From Oscillospiraceae bacterium (GTDB taxonomy: Bacteria > Bacillota_A > Clostridia > Oscillospirales > CAG-272): a stretch of DNA of 64,000 bases. A model generated the notes under the pieces. That model ran no database searches. It was not told the origin of the DNA and saw only the letters and a program-made list of their open reading frames with translations. Location: the NCBI GenBank assembly GCA_015063335.1, contig SVUH01000004.1:1-64000 (forward strand). Reading direction: 5' to 3'. Of this stretch, positions 38,940-45,939 are shown piece by piece; position 1 is the first letter of the stretch; each line of letters begins with the position of its first letter. The translations under genes and the position numbers were made by a program.

Positions 38940-40031
38940 ATGGTTTCTGAAAACACCGCACAGAATACGGAAAGAGCCGTGGCAAAAAGCTTTAAGTCGC
39001 CTCTGTTTTTGGTGATAGCTATCTGCTTCTCGGTAATGTTCGTATTAACACTCATTTCCACATTCGTTACAGCGCTTGGTCTTGGCCTCATCCTCGGTCT
39101 TATCTTCCTTGGTGTGTCCACTCTTTGTGCATGGCTTTTGTATGCAACGTCCTTTAGCAGCGGAAAGCTTAAGAATCTCCGTCTTTACATAGCCTACTCC
39201 AAGATAATGACCACCATTTGCATGGTGCTTGTATGTATCATTGCTTCTTTGGCTATCGCAGGCTGTATCATTCTTACCGCAATGAGCGACATTATCCAGG
39301 ATGAGATCGTTCCCGCGCTTGAGGAGATAAAGCCTGATCTTGAGGAATTTGTTGAAAAATCAGATGAGCTCAAGGAAGAGCTTGATGAAGACGTTATCGA
39401 CGATATGAAAGAGGAGCTTCCTCCCGAAATGCTCGATGTACTCGGAATAGAAGACGTTGAGGATCTTGTTGATCTGGTTGACAAGTATGCAACGTTCATT
39501 GATGAAAACATCCTTGATAATTGGGATGACATCATGGATGTCCTTGAAACCGGATTCCTTCCTGTAACGATCACTGTTGCAGCAGTATTCATTTTCCTTA
39601 TCGTTGCTCTCACCTTCGTAAGCAAGGCTCACAAGAAGACCTCCAAGTACCTCAAGGCACTTGCAAAGAACATCGATACCGACAAGAAGCCTCCCTTTAT
39701 CGTACTCTTTATTGGTGGCGGCCTTGTAATTGTTGGCGGATTGCTCTTTGCCGCGATAATGAACATTGTATTTGCTTTGACCGTAATGGTACAGGGTGTA
39801 ACGCTCATTCTCTTTGCTATATTCTTCAAAGAGATGAACGCTGCTCGTAACGAGGAATTCACCGTTGTTGCAGACGCTCCCGTAGTAGAGGAAGCTCCCG
39901 TAGTAGAGGAAGCTCCTGTAGTAGAGGAAGCACCTGTAGCAGAGGAAGCACCTGTAGCAGAGGAAGCTCCCGTAGCAGAGGAGGCTCCCGCAGAGGAGGC
40001 TCCCGCAGAGGAAGCACCTGTAGAGGAATAA
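38940..40031 (+). CDS. Membrane protein with acidic loop and EAPV-repeat tail
   Basis: 363 residues, function not recognised. Membrane helices lie at about 22-42, 46-64, 80-106, 200-222 and 245-295 (a paired hairpin). Between helices 3 and 4 is a very acidic, helix-prone segment of about 85 residues (EEIKPDLEEFVEKSDELKEE). The C-terminal 50 residues are tandem APVVEE/APVAEE/APAEE units encoded by an 18-bp repeat with synonymous changes. The start is ATG with AAAGGAG upstream and a strong promoter, single-gene transcript. Such Pro/Glu tails often act as spacers or docking sites, but this is inference. Confidence 0.75.
   Translation: MVSENTAQNTERAVAKSFKSPLFLVIAICFSVMFVLTLISTFVTALGLGLILGLIFLGVSTLCAWLLYATSFSSGKLKNLRLYIAYSKIMTTICMVLVCIIASLAIAGCIILTAMSDIIQDEIVPALEEIKPDLEEFVEKSDELKEELDEDVIDDMKEELPPEMLDVLGIEDVEDLVDLVDKYATFIDENILDNWDDIMDVLETGFLPVTITVAAVFIFLIVALTFVSKAHKKTSKYLKALAKNIDTDKKPPFIVLFIGGGLVIVGGLLFAAIMNIVFALTVMVQGVTLILFAIFFKEMNAARNEEFTVVADAPVVEEAPVVEEAPVVEEAPVAEEAPVAEEAPVAEEAPAEEAPAEEAPVEE
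39880..40028 (+). repeat. 18-bp tandem coding repeat
   Basis: Units of the form GCTCCCGTAGTAGAGGAA, with variants GTAGCAGAG and shorter 12-bp forms near the end, encode the EAPV tail. Unit number could vary by slippage. Confidence 0.85.
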
Positions 40032-40052
40032 TTTCTAAATTAAACAAAAACG

Positions 40053-40087
40053 CGACCGTTCTCAATAGAGGGCGGTCGTATTTTTTT
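40053..40087 (+). terminator. Terminator after the EAPV-repeat gene
   Basis: CGACCG (40053-40058) pairs with CGGTCG (40073-40078), followed by a run of seven T. Confidence 0.8.
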
Positions 40088-40107
40088 ATTAAGAGAGCTT
40101 GCTCGCG

Positions 40108-40356
40108 TTATTGAGTAATTCCGAAAAGCTCCTCGATACTTTTATCGAGCACTTTTGAAAGATACACTAATTCTATATCGGTTATGAAGCGTTGACCGGA
40201 TTCCATTCTTTGTATTGCGTTTTTGTCCACGTCAAGTCCCGCGAGTTGAAGTCTGTCGGAAAGCTTTTTTTGGGAAAGCTTAAGTTCCTTTCTGAACTGC
40301 GCTATACGCTCGCCACACAGATTATTTTTTCCGTCTTTGGTCTTATTGATGAACAT
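40108..40356 (-). CDS. XRE-family helix-turn-helix regulator
   Basis: 82 residues, almost entirely a Cro/CI-type HTH: ERIAQFRKELKLSQKKLSDR, LQLAGLDVDKNAIQRMESGQ and RFITDIELVYLSKVLDKSIEELFGI. It resembles the broken regulator at 8099-8326. The start is ATG 40356 with AAGGAGAAAAATTGTTAA upstream. It is divergent from a small membrane protein, and the shared intergenic DNA has several TGACATT repeats, which are probably its operators. Confidence 0.85.
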   Translation of the reverse strand: MFINKTKDGKNNLCGERIAQFRKELKLSQKKLSDRLQLAGLDVDKNAIQRMESGQRFITDIELVYLSKVLDKSIEELFGITQ

Positions 40357-40377
40357 TTAACAATTTTTCTCCTTTTT

Positions 40378-40449
40378 TGACATTCAGTGCTTGACATTTA
40401 TTAAATTATATGCTATAATGTACACTATGATGACATTCACTAAATGTCA
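40378..40449. promoter_or_regulatory. Divergent promoter with TGACATT operator repeats
   Basis: TGACATTCAGTG (40378), TTGACATTTA (40391) and the perfect inverted repeat TGACATT-5-AATGTCA (40431-40449) surround the plus-strand promoter TTGACA (40391-40396) and TATAAT (40414-40419, 17-base spacing). One repeat overlaps the -35 box and the palindrome lies about at the transcription start, which fits repression by the adjacent XRE protein. Confidence 0.65.
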
Positions 40450-40477
40450 AAATTGACAATATAAAGGAGAACAGACC

Positions 40478-41089
40478 ATGTCTATTAAAATGGCGGAAAA
40501 CGAGCAAATAATTAAAGAGTACGCTTATGCTACGACGAGAGAAGGCGGCTTTTTTAACAAGCGTATAACTAAAAATTCGCTGATTGTAACTAACAAGAGA
40601 ATAATTAAAAAGGATGAATGTGAGAAGAGCGGTTATCAAAAGAATTCAATTTCTGAAATTTCAGTTGGCTCAATTAGTGGTATGAACACAAAAACAAGCA
40701 GTAGTTATAAATTTGTTTTTGTTGTGTTAGGTGTATTGTTTGCTATTTCGGCTATCGTGTGTATTGCGGGTCTTTCTAAAGATTCTTCCATGATCATTCC
40801 TATGCTTATCAGTGGCGCACTTTCCGCTCTGTTTATTTATCTGTTCATCAAAAACCGCTTTAACGCTTTAACTTGCACATTTATAGTTTTGGATAGAGTT
40901 AATACGGCTATGAGTATAAATGGATATTCGTTTAACAGTCTTACTTCTCGTTTCAGTGTTTCCAGTAAATCTTCTTTTGTTAAAATTGTTGTTGACGCAA
41001 ATGTTTGCAATGATTTTGTTAATGAAATAGGTGCGCTTGTCATCGATATTCAAAACGGTATTTACGATAATATATCTGAAAATAGTTGA
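40478..41089 (+). CDS. Membrane protein with PH-like N-terminal region
   Basis: 203 residues, function unknown. The first 75 residues look like a bacterial PH-like domain (RITKNSLIVTNKRIIKKDEC, ISEISVGSISGMN). Then two membrane helices (about 84-106 and 110-130) and a C-terminal soluble part follow (FVKIVVDANVCNDFVNEIGA). The start is ATG with AAGGAGA upstream. It is paired with a divergent XRE regulator and shared operators, so it may respond to a signal sensed by that regulator. The call is by overall pattern only. Confidence 0.6.
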   Translation: MSIKMAENEQIIKEYAYATTREGGFFNKRITKNSLIVTNKRIIKKDECEKSGYQKNSISEISVGSISGMNTKTSSSYKFVFVVLGVLFAISAIVCIAGLSKDSSMIIPMLISGALSALFIYLFIKNRFNALTCTFIVLDRVNTAMSINGYSFNSLTSRFSVSSKSSFVKIVVDANVCNDFVNEIGALVIDIQNGIYDNISENS

Positions 41090-41096
41090 CAATTAT

Positions 41097-41123
41097 AAAG
41101 GGGCCAAAAACAGGCCCTTTTTT
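41097..41123 (+). terminator. Terminator after the PH-like membrane gene
   Basis: GGGCC (41101-41105) pairs with GGCCC (41113-41117), with flanking A and T runs. Confidence 0.85.
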
Positions 41124-41162
41124 ATTGTATAAATGACTCTTTGCGTAACAGATAAAAAAATA

Positions 41163-41191
41163 TTGACTTTATCAGATAAAACGAGTATAAT
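41163..41191 (+). promoter_or_regulatory. Promoter of the M18 aminopeptidase
   Basis: TTGACT (41163-41168) and TATAAT (41186-41191), 17-base spacing. Confidence 0.8.
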
Positions 41192-41228
41192 TAAAATATC
41201 ATTTTACTTAATATATCGGAGAATAATC

Positions 41229-42512
41229 ATGAACGAAAGGCTTTTTGACTATATCGCGTCGTCACCTACGGCATACCATGCTTGTGCGCACACGGCAAAG
41301 CTGCTTTCAGAGCGAGGATATATACGTCTTTGTGAGGGAGATAATTGGTCGCTGGAATCGGGCAAAGGATATTTTGTGGAGCGCAACGGTTCGTCTATCA
41401 TTGCTTTCCGTCTGCCCTGCGTTGCGCCGGAAAGCTTTGTTATCGCAGCCGCACACGCAGACAGTCCTTGCTTTAAGGTCAAGGATAACGCAGAGATCGC
41501 GGCGGGCAAATATATGAGACTTTCCGTTGAAAAATACGGCGGAATGCTTTGTTCAACGTGGCTTGACAGACCGCTCTCCGTTGCGGGTCGACTTGCTGTG
41601 CGAACCGAGCGCGGCATGGACGTAAAGCTTTTTGACGTGGGTGAGCCTTGCGCGCTTATCCCTAACGTTGCAATACACATGAACCGTCAGGCAAACGACG
41701 GTATGAGCTATAATCCCGCGGTTGACATGATCCCTTTGTTTGAGTCGGCGGCGGAGGAAAAGGCATTTTGCAATAAGATCGCCTTGGCTGCAGGTGTTAA
41801 CTGTGAGGACGTGGTGGCTACCGACGCTTACCTTTATAACCCCGCATGCGCTACAGAGTGGGGAGAGTATATCTCCGCGCCTCGTATTGACGATCTTCAG
41901 TGCGCGTTTGCGGCGCTTGAAGCGTTTTTGGGCGCGCAGGAGTCAACTTCTGTCCCCGTTTACGCGCTTTTTGATAATGAAGAGGTTGGCAGTCAGACAA
42001 AACAAGGCGCCGCTTCCACTTTCCTTTATGACGTGCTTTGCCGAGTCAACGCGGCAATGGGAGGAAACGGCGAAACGTATGCTCGCATGGTGGCAAATAG
42101 CTTTATGGCTTCCTGCGATAACGGTCACGCGGTGCATCCAAATCATCCCGAATATGCCGATAAAAACCACAGTGTTTATATGAACGGCGGAGTAGTTATT
42201 AAATATAACGCAAATCAAAAGTACACCTCGGACGGAGTTTCCGCGGGAATATTCAAGCTTGTGTGCGAGCGTGCGGGCGTGCCTTATCAGCTTTATTGCA
42301 ACCGCGCGGATATGGCGGGCGGCTCTACGCTTGGCAACATCGCCAATACGCAGGTGTCGCTCAATACAGTTGACATTGGTCTTGCTCAGCTTGCCATGCA
42401 CTCGTCCTTTGAGACCGCGGGCGCTCGCGATACCGAATATATGGTCAAGGCGCTGACAGAGCTATATTCGATGACGCTGCTTAAAACGTCCCAAGGATAT
42501 CAGTTTAAATAA
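41229..42512 (+). CDS. apeB: M18 family aminopeptidase
   Basis: Zinc aminopeptidase of the M18 family, cytoplasmic, which trims N-terminal residues from peptides. 427 residues, normal. Metal-ligand regions: AHADSPCFKVKD (about 83), the central PRIDDLQCAFAAL (about 225), FDNEEVGSQTKQGA (about 255) and the C-terminal AMHSSFETAGARD. The start is ATG 41229, matching the family N-terminus (LFDYIASSPTAYHA), with CGGAG upstream. An earlier in-frame start would lie inside the promoter. Single-gene transcript. Confidence 0.93.
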   Translation: MNERLFDYIASSPTAYHACAHTAKLLSERGYIRLCEGDNWSLESGKGYFVERNGSSIIAFRLPCVAPESFVIAAAHADSPCFKVKDNAEIAAGKYMRLSVEKYGGMLCSTWLDRPLSVAGRLAVRTERGMDVKLFDVGEPCALIPNVAIHMNRQANDGMSYNPAVDMIPLFESAAEEKAFCNKIALAAGVNCEDVVATDAYLYNPACATEWGEYISAPRIDDLQCAFAALEAFLGAQESTSVPVYALFDNEEVGSQTKQGAASTFLYDVLCRVNAAMGGNGETYARMVANSFMASCDNGHAVHPNHPEYADKNHSVYMNGGVVIKYNANQKYTSDGVSAGIFKLVCERAGVPYQLYCNRADMAGGSTLGNIANTQVSLNTVDIGLAQLAMHSSFETAGARDTEYMVKALTELYSMTLLKTSQGYQFK

Positions 42513-42516
42513 TTCA

Positions 42517-42547
42517 AAAGGCACTTGCGAATGTCGCAAGTGTCTTT
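42517..42547 (+). terminator. Terminator after the M18 aminopeptidase
   Basis: A 12-bp stem (42517-42528 with 42536-42547) followed by T. Confidence 0.9.
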
Positions 42548-42604
42548 TTTACCCTAAAACTCTACAAAATGTGGAGTAAATCTTAAAAATCTTCGTTTTA
42601 TGGG

Positions 42605-42633
42605 TTGATTTATCTACAAAAAGGTCGTATAAT
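42605..42633 (+). promoter_or_regulatory. Promoter of the HTH-kinase/murQ operon
   Basis: TTGATT (42605-42610) and TATAAT (42628-42633), 17-base spacing, 57 bases before the start codon. Confidence 0.75.
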
Positions 42634-42689
42634 TAAGGCAACGGCTCAAAGCCGCATGAAAACGCAGACAAATAAAAAGGGAGTAGAAA

Positions 42690-43793
42690 ATGCAGCAAAT
42701 AAATATTGTTTTTGCCGAAAATCTGCGCGCAAAAAGGCGCGAGCTTGGATATACGCAGCGCGAGCTTGCGCAAAAGCTGGGTTATTCGGAAAAGGCTATA
42801 AGTAAATGGGAGAGTGCCAACGCGTTGCCTCCGTCAAGCGTACTTGTCAAGCTTGCCGATATACTTCGCACGTCCATTGACTCACTTATGGATGTAAAGC
42901 TTGAGCCTGAATATTTTCTTGGAATAGACGGCGGCGGAACAAAGACGGAATTTGTTCTGATAGATAGAGATGAAAACGTAATACGCAGGGCAAGGCTTGA
43001 GGCGTGCAATCCGATAGATATAGGGCTTGATAGGGCAAAGCAGGTGTTTGAGCGTGGAATTTTGGAGGTCTGCCTTGACATACCGCTTCGCAAGATTGCC
43101 TTGTATGCGGGAATAGCCGGGGGTGGAACAACTGAGATGCGCGAGCCTTTGCGCAAATTTTTTGCCGGCTTTAATTTCAGTAGATTTGAAAACACAAATG
43201 ACGCGGTGCTTGTCGCGCGCGCCGCACTCGGTGAAGGCGACGGAGTATCGGTGATAATGGGAACGGGCTCTATCTTGTATTGTCAAAAGGAGGGAAGACT
43301 CAGCCCCATCGGTGGACTTGGCTATCTGTTTGACAAGGGCGGCAACGGCTACAGTATCGGAAGAGATGCTTTGCTTGCAGCGATGAATTATGAAGACGGA
43401 TTAGGGGGATATACCGAGCTTTGCGGACTGTTGCGAGAAAGGCTGGAAAAGAAAACGGTCAGAGAAGGGCTGGCTTTATACTACACTTTGGGTAAAAGAG
43501 GCATAGCGGCGTTTGCTCCACTTGTTTTTGATGCCGCAGAGATGGGCGACGAGATAGCCAATGCCATACTCTATGACAATATGGCGGAGATAGCAAAGCT
43601 GCTTGACGCGGCAAGAGCAAAAATGGGAACTCGCGACAAGATAAAGGCGGTATTTGTAGGCGGTCTTACAAAAAAGAGCGAAATGCTGTTTCCCATGATA
43701 AAGGAACAGCTTAAGGATTCCGGGGACTTTGTTTTCTCGGTATTTGAGGATGCACCCGCTATGGGCGCGGCAAGGCTTGCCAAAAAACTATAA
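42690..43793 (+). CDS. murK: HTH domain fused to BadF-type N-acetylmuramate/N-acetylglucosamine kinase
   Basis: 367 residues. Residues 1-68 are an XRE HTH (RAKRRELGYTQRELAQKLGY, SEKAISKWESANALPP). From residue 75 it is a BadF/BadG-type ATPase of the ASKHA fold: phosphate 1 FLGIDGGGTKTEFVLIDRDE, IAGGGTTEM, NDAVLVARAALGEGDGVSVI, MGTGSILY and the C-terminal FVGGLTKKSEM. Kinases of this type, such as MurK of Clostridium acetobutylicum, phosphorylate MurNAc and GlcNAc at O6. murQ, which uses MurNAc-6-phosphate, is 22 bases downstream. The fusion suggests a kinase that also reads or regulates by sugar level. That part is inference. Confidence 0.85.
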   Translation: MQQINIVFAENLRAKRRELGYTQRELAQKLGYSEKAISKWESANALPPSSVLVKLADILRTSIDSLMDVKLEPEYFLGIDGGGTKTEFVLIDRDENVIRRARLEACNPIDIGLDRAKQVFERGILEVCLDIPLRKIALYAGIAGGGTTEMREPLRKFFAGFNFSRFENTNDAVLVARAALGEGDGVSVIMGTGSILYCQKEGRLSPIGGLGYLFDKGGNGYSIGRDALLAAMNYEDGLGGYTELCGLLRERLEKKTVREGLALYYTLGKRGIAAFAPLVFDAAEMGDEIANAILYDNMAEIAKLLDAARAKMGTRDKIKAVFVGGLTKKSEMLFPMIKEQLKDSGDFVFSVFEDAPAMGAARLAKKL

Positions 43794-43815
43794 AAGGTGA
43801 CAGGAGAACAAACAA

Positions 43816-44637
43816 ATGCTTAATACTGAAAAAAGAAACCCCAAAACAATGAATATCGATAAAATGTCGAGCATTGAGATGGCAAGAGTTATACAAGATG
43901 AAAACTACAATGCGGTGCGCGCCATAGATACCGAGCTTGAGACGATAGCCGCGGCAATTGACGCTATAACGGAGCGCATGCAAAGGGGAGGCAGACTGTT
44001 TTATACGGGCTGTGGCACGTCGGGACGACTTGGCGTGCTTGACGCTTCGGAATGTCCACCCACGTTTGGAGTTGATTACGACACAGTCATTGGAATAATG
44101 GCGGGCGGAGATAAGGCCTTGCGCCGCGCAACCGAAAACGCGGAGGACAATGCAATGGCGGGTCGCCGTGATCTGTCGGAGTACAAAATAACCGAGAATG
44201 ATAGCGTTGTGGGAATATCCGTGGCTGGCGGCGCCGCTTACGTAGTGGGCGCGTTGGAATACGCAAAGGAAAGAGGCGCTTTGACTGTCGCGCTTACGTG
44301 CAATGCTAATTCTAAAATAGAGTTGATAGCCGATATTGCCATTCACCCCGATACAGGTGCCGAGGTCATCACGGGCTCGTCAAGAATGAAGGCGGGAAGC
44401 GCTCATAAGATGATACTGAATATGATATCCACCTCGGTCATGGTAAAGCTTGGATACGTATACGAAAATCTTATGATAAACCTAAAGCCGTCCAACGTAA
44501 AGCTGGAGTGTCGCATGGTGCGAATAGTAAGCGATATTGTGGGCTGCGACGAGCAAAAAGCAAGACGCCTGCTGGATGAAAACGACTGGGTAATAAGACG
44601 GGCAATAGAGGCAAGCGACAAGAATAATCAGAATTAA
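43816..44637 (+). CDS. murQ: N-acetylmuramic acid 6-phosphate etherase
   Basis: MurQ splits the lactyl ether of MurNAc-6-phosphate, giving GlcNAc-6-phosphate and D-lactate, a step in peptidoglycan recycling. 273 residues, slightly shorter than the usual 295-305. The SIS fold shows GGRLFYTGCGTSGRLGVLDA (sugar-phosphate loop), SECPPTFG and the family segment EVITGSSRMKAGSAHKMILN. The C-terminus carries a helical part (CDEQKARRLLDENDWVIRRA). The start is ATG with CAGGAGA upstream. It forms an operon with the upstream kinase. Confidence 0.95.
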   Translation: MLNTEKRNPKTMNIDKMSSIEMARVIQDENYNAVRAIDTELETIAAAIDAITERMQRGGRLFYTGCGTSGRLGVLDASECPPTFGVDYDTVIGIMAGGDKALRRATENAEDNAMAGRRDLSEYKITENDSVVGISVAGGAAYVVGALEYAKERGALTVALTCNANSKIELIADIAIHPDTGAEVITGSSRMKAGSAHKMILNMISTSVMVKLGYVYENLMINLKPSNVKLECRMVRIVSDIVGCDEQKARRLLDENDWVIRRAIEASDKNNQN

Positions 44638-44652
44638 TATAGCATTATTAAC

Positions 44653-44696
44653 AAAAAATCGGGGATTTTGCGGCTATATAGCCCCCCGATTTTTTT
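44653..44696 (+). terminator. Terminator after murQ
   Basis: AAAAAATCGGGG (44653-44664) pairs with CCCCGATTTTTT, followed by T to 44696. Confidence 0.92.
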
Positions 44697-44734
44697 GCTA
44701 TTTCGACAAAAATTTTTATAAATTTAAATAATTA

Positions 44735-44763
44735 TTGACAATGCGACAATAATTTTATATAAT
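44735..44763 (+). promoter_or_regulatory. Promoter of the structured leader transcript
   Basis: TTGACA (44735-44740) and TATAAT (44758-44763), 17-base spacing. The predicted start near 44770 leaves an unusually long 5' leader of about 185 bases. Confidence 0.85.
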
Positions 44764-44796
44764 ATATTTGAGCGTAAGATCATATTATTTACTGTG

Positions 44797-44914
44797 TAAA
44801 ACTGCTGACCGATAAGGAGAGTGGCGCGAAAAACGCCTTCTTTTTTGAGGTCGTTTTCCCGAGTGAACTTTACACGGGTGACTTAATAAATCAAAACGCA
44901 TCTGTGCAGTTTTA
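44797..44914 (+). ncRNA. Candidate structured leader RNA, class not recognised
   Basis: A 9-bp closing stem (TAAAACTGC 44797-44805 with GCAGTTTTA 44906-44914) encloses two arms. Arm one is GACC (44807) with GGTC (44849), capped by GGCG/CGCC (44823 and 44834). Arm two is CCC..GTG (44858) with CACGGG (44873). The shape is a three-way junction between a strong promoter and the 44957 gene. It matches none of the riboswitch consensus sequences I know (FMN, SAM, lysine, glycine, Mn, Mg, cyclic dinucleotide). No terminator-like U run follows, so control of translation is more likely if it is regulatory. Confidence 0.5.
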
Positions 44915-44956
44915 AAAAAATGCTTGAGCCGATGAGAGCGGCGGAAAGGAAATAAA

Positions 44957-45385
44957 ATGAAAAAGTATATTTGTAAAATGACACCTCAGAATAACGATGA
45001 GCTCAAGGCAGAGGAGTATGAGATTGAGATAGAGGAGTGCGGTAAGGAATCGAACGTATGGAAGTACGTTTTTGTGGGAGTTCTGGCTGCGTTCTGCTTT
45101 GGAATGGCGATAGCGTTCTTTATCTGGAGCGCACAGCTTACTTACGATTTAAGGTATTTGCCCGATTCCGATTATTTCTATGCCATGGTAAACGCTATAG
45201 TAACGCTTACCGTTATCCCCACGATCTGCGGAACCGTGGTTATTTTCAAAGCAATTTCCGCAAATGCTAATTCAAAGCGCCGTCTTGAAAAAAAGATAAT
45301 TGAGTGCGCGGCTAAAAAATGCGCGCAGGATATGCCTGAGACCAAGAAGGAAAAGGGCTTCAACTTCAAAATCTCTAAGTTCTAA
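44957..45385 (+). CDS. Small membrane protein of unknown function
   Basis: 142 residues. An acidic cytoplasmic N-terminus (residues 1-35, with LKAEEYEIEIEECGK) is followed by two membrane helices (about 34-58 and 74-100) and a basic C-terminal tail with Cys and Lys (KRRLEKKIIECAAKKCAQDM). No family is recognised. The start is ATG with GGAAAGGA upstream. It is the only gene behind the structured leader, which suggests it is the regulated product. It ends at a strong terminator. Confidence 0.7.
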   Translation: MKKYICKMTPQNNDELKAEEYEIEIEECGKESNVWKYVFVGVLAAFCFGMAIAFFIWSAQLTYDLRYLPDSDYFYAMVNAIVTLTVIPTICGTVVIFKAISANANSKRRLEKKIIECAAKKCAQDMPETKKEKGFNFKISKF

Positions 45386-45397
45386 TCAATAAAAACG

Positions 45398-45422
45398 CCC
45401 CTGCGGACTTGTTCCGCAGGGG
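45398..45422 (+). terminator. Terminator after the 44957 gene
   Basis: CCCCTGCGGA (45398-45407) pairs with TCCGCAGGGG (45413-45422), then ATATTTTTA. Confidence 0.88.
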
Positions 45423-45428
45423 ATATTT

Positions 45429-45939
45429 TTATTTTTGTGTACCGTTTAATATGCTCAATAGCCTATCGTCAAATGTTATTAGAATGGATATATCCTGCCC
45501 ATCGAATTTACATACTATCTCTATTTTTTTTCGCCGCAATAAACGTTGTGTCGTATGCGTACCGTTTCATTTTTTTGCGCTCTGCGGACACCTGATTTTT
45601 GTTTTGAGCGTTTACTTCTCTTGCCATAATTATTTCGTCAAGACCTATGCGGCAAACGGTAATGTCGCGATTTCCTTTGCGTTCGGTTATGGTAAAGTCA
45701 AGCTCGCGCTCCTCGCCGGAGGGGTTTTCATCCACCTCAAAGGTGTATTGGCGAAGCAGAAATACAGACGCTATATATATCGCGGCGGTCATGAGAAACA
45801 AGCCAAGCAGCTGCGCTATGGCGGGAGCGGCGATCATTCCCGAGTTTGACATAACGAATAACGCGGAGCCAAGCAAGAGCGAGACCAGAGATACGATCTT
45901 TGCGTAAGTGTTTTTTGGCTTTGGTGTATTCTTATACAT
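45429..45939 (-). pseudogene. Two-helix membrane protein with a poly-A frameshift
   Basis: The open frame from ATG 45939 gives 143 residues: two membrane helices (about 13-33 and 37-62), then a beta-rich soluble part (TFEVDENPSGEERELDFTIT). It stops at 45508 just after an A8 run (T8 at 45524-45531 on the plus strand). With seven A the frame would continue IEIVCKFDGQDISILITFDD, RLLSILNGTQK and stop at 45429. That continuation looks like real protein, so the gene is probably broken, phase-variable or misread by one base. The start overlaps the end of cca by eight bases. Function unknown. Confidence 0.65.

Noticed and set aside
39880..40028. Regular repeats considered as a CRISPR array
   Set aside because: Unit is 18 bp, contiguous, in frame and encodes EAPV. 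There are no spacers and no cas genes.
44797..44914. Leader considered as lysine, yybP-ykoY manganese or M-box riboswitch
   Set aside because: It lacks the conserved cores of these classes (for example the lysine GAGGTAGAGGCGC block), so only a new or unrecognised class is proposed.
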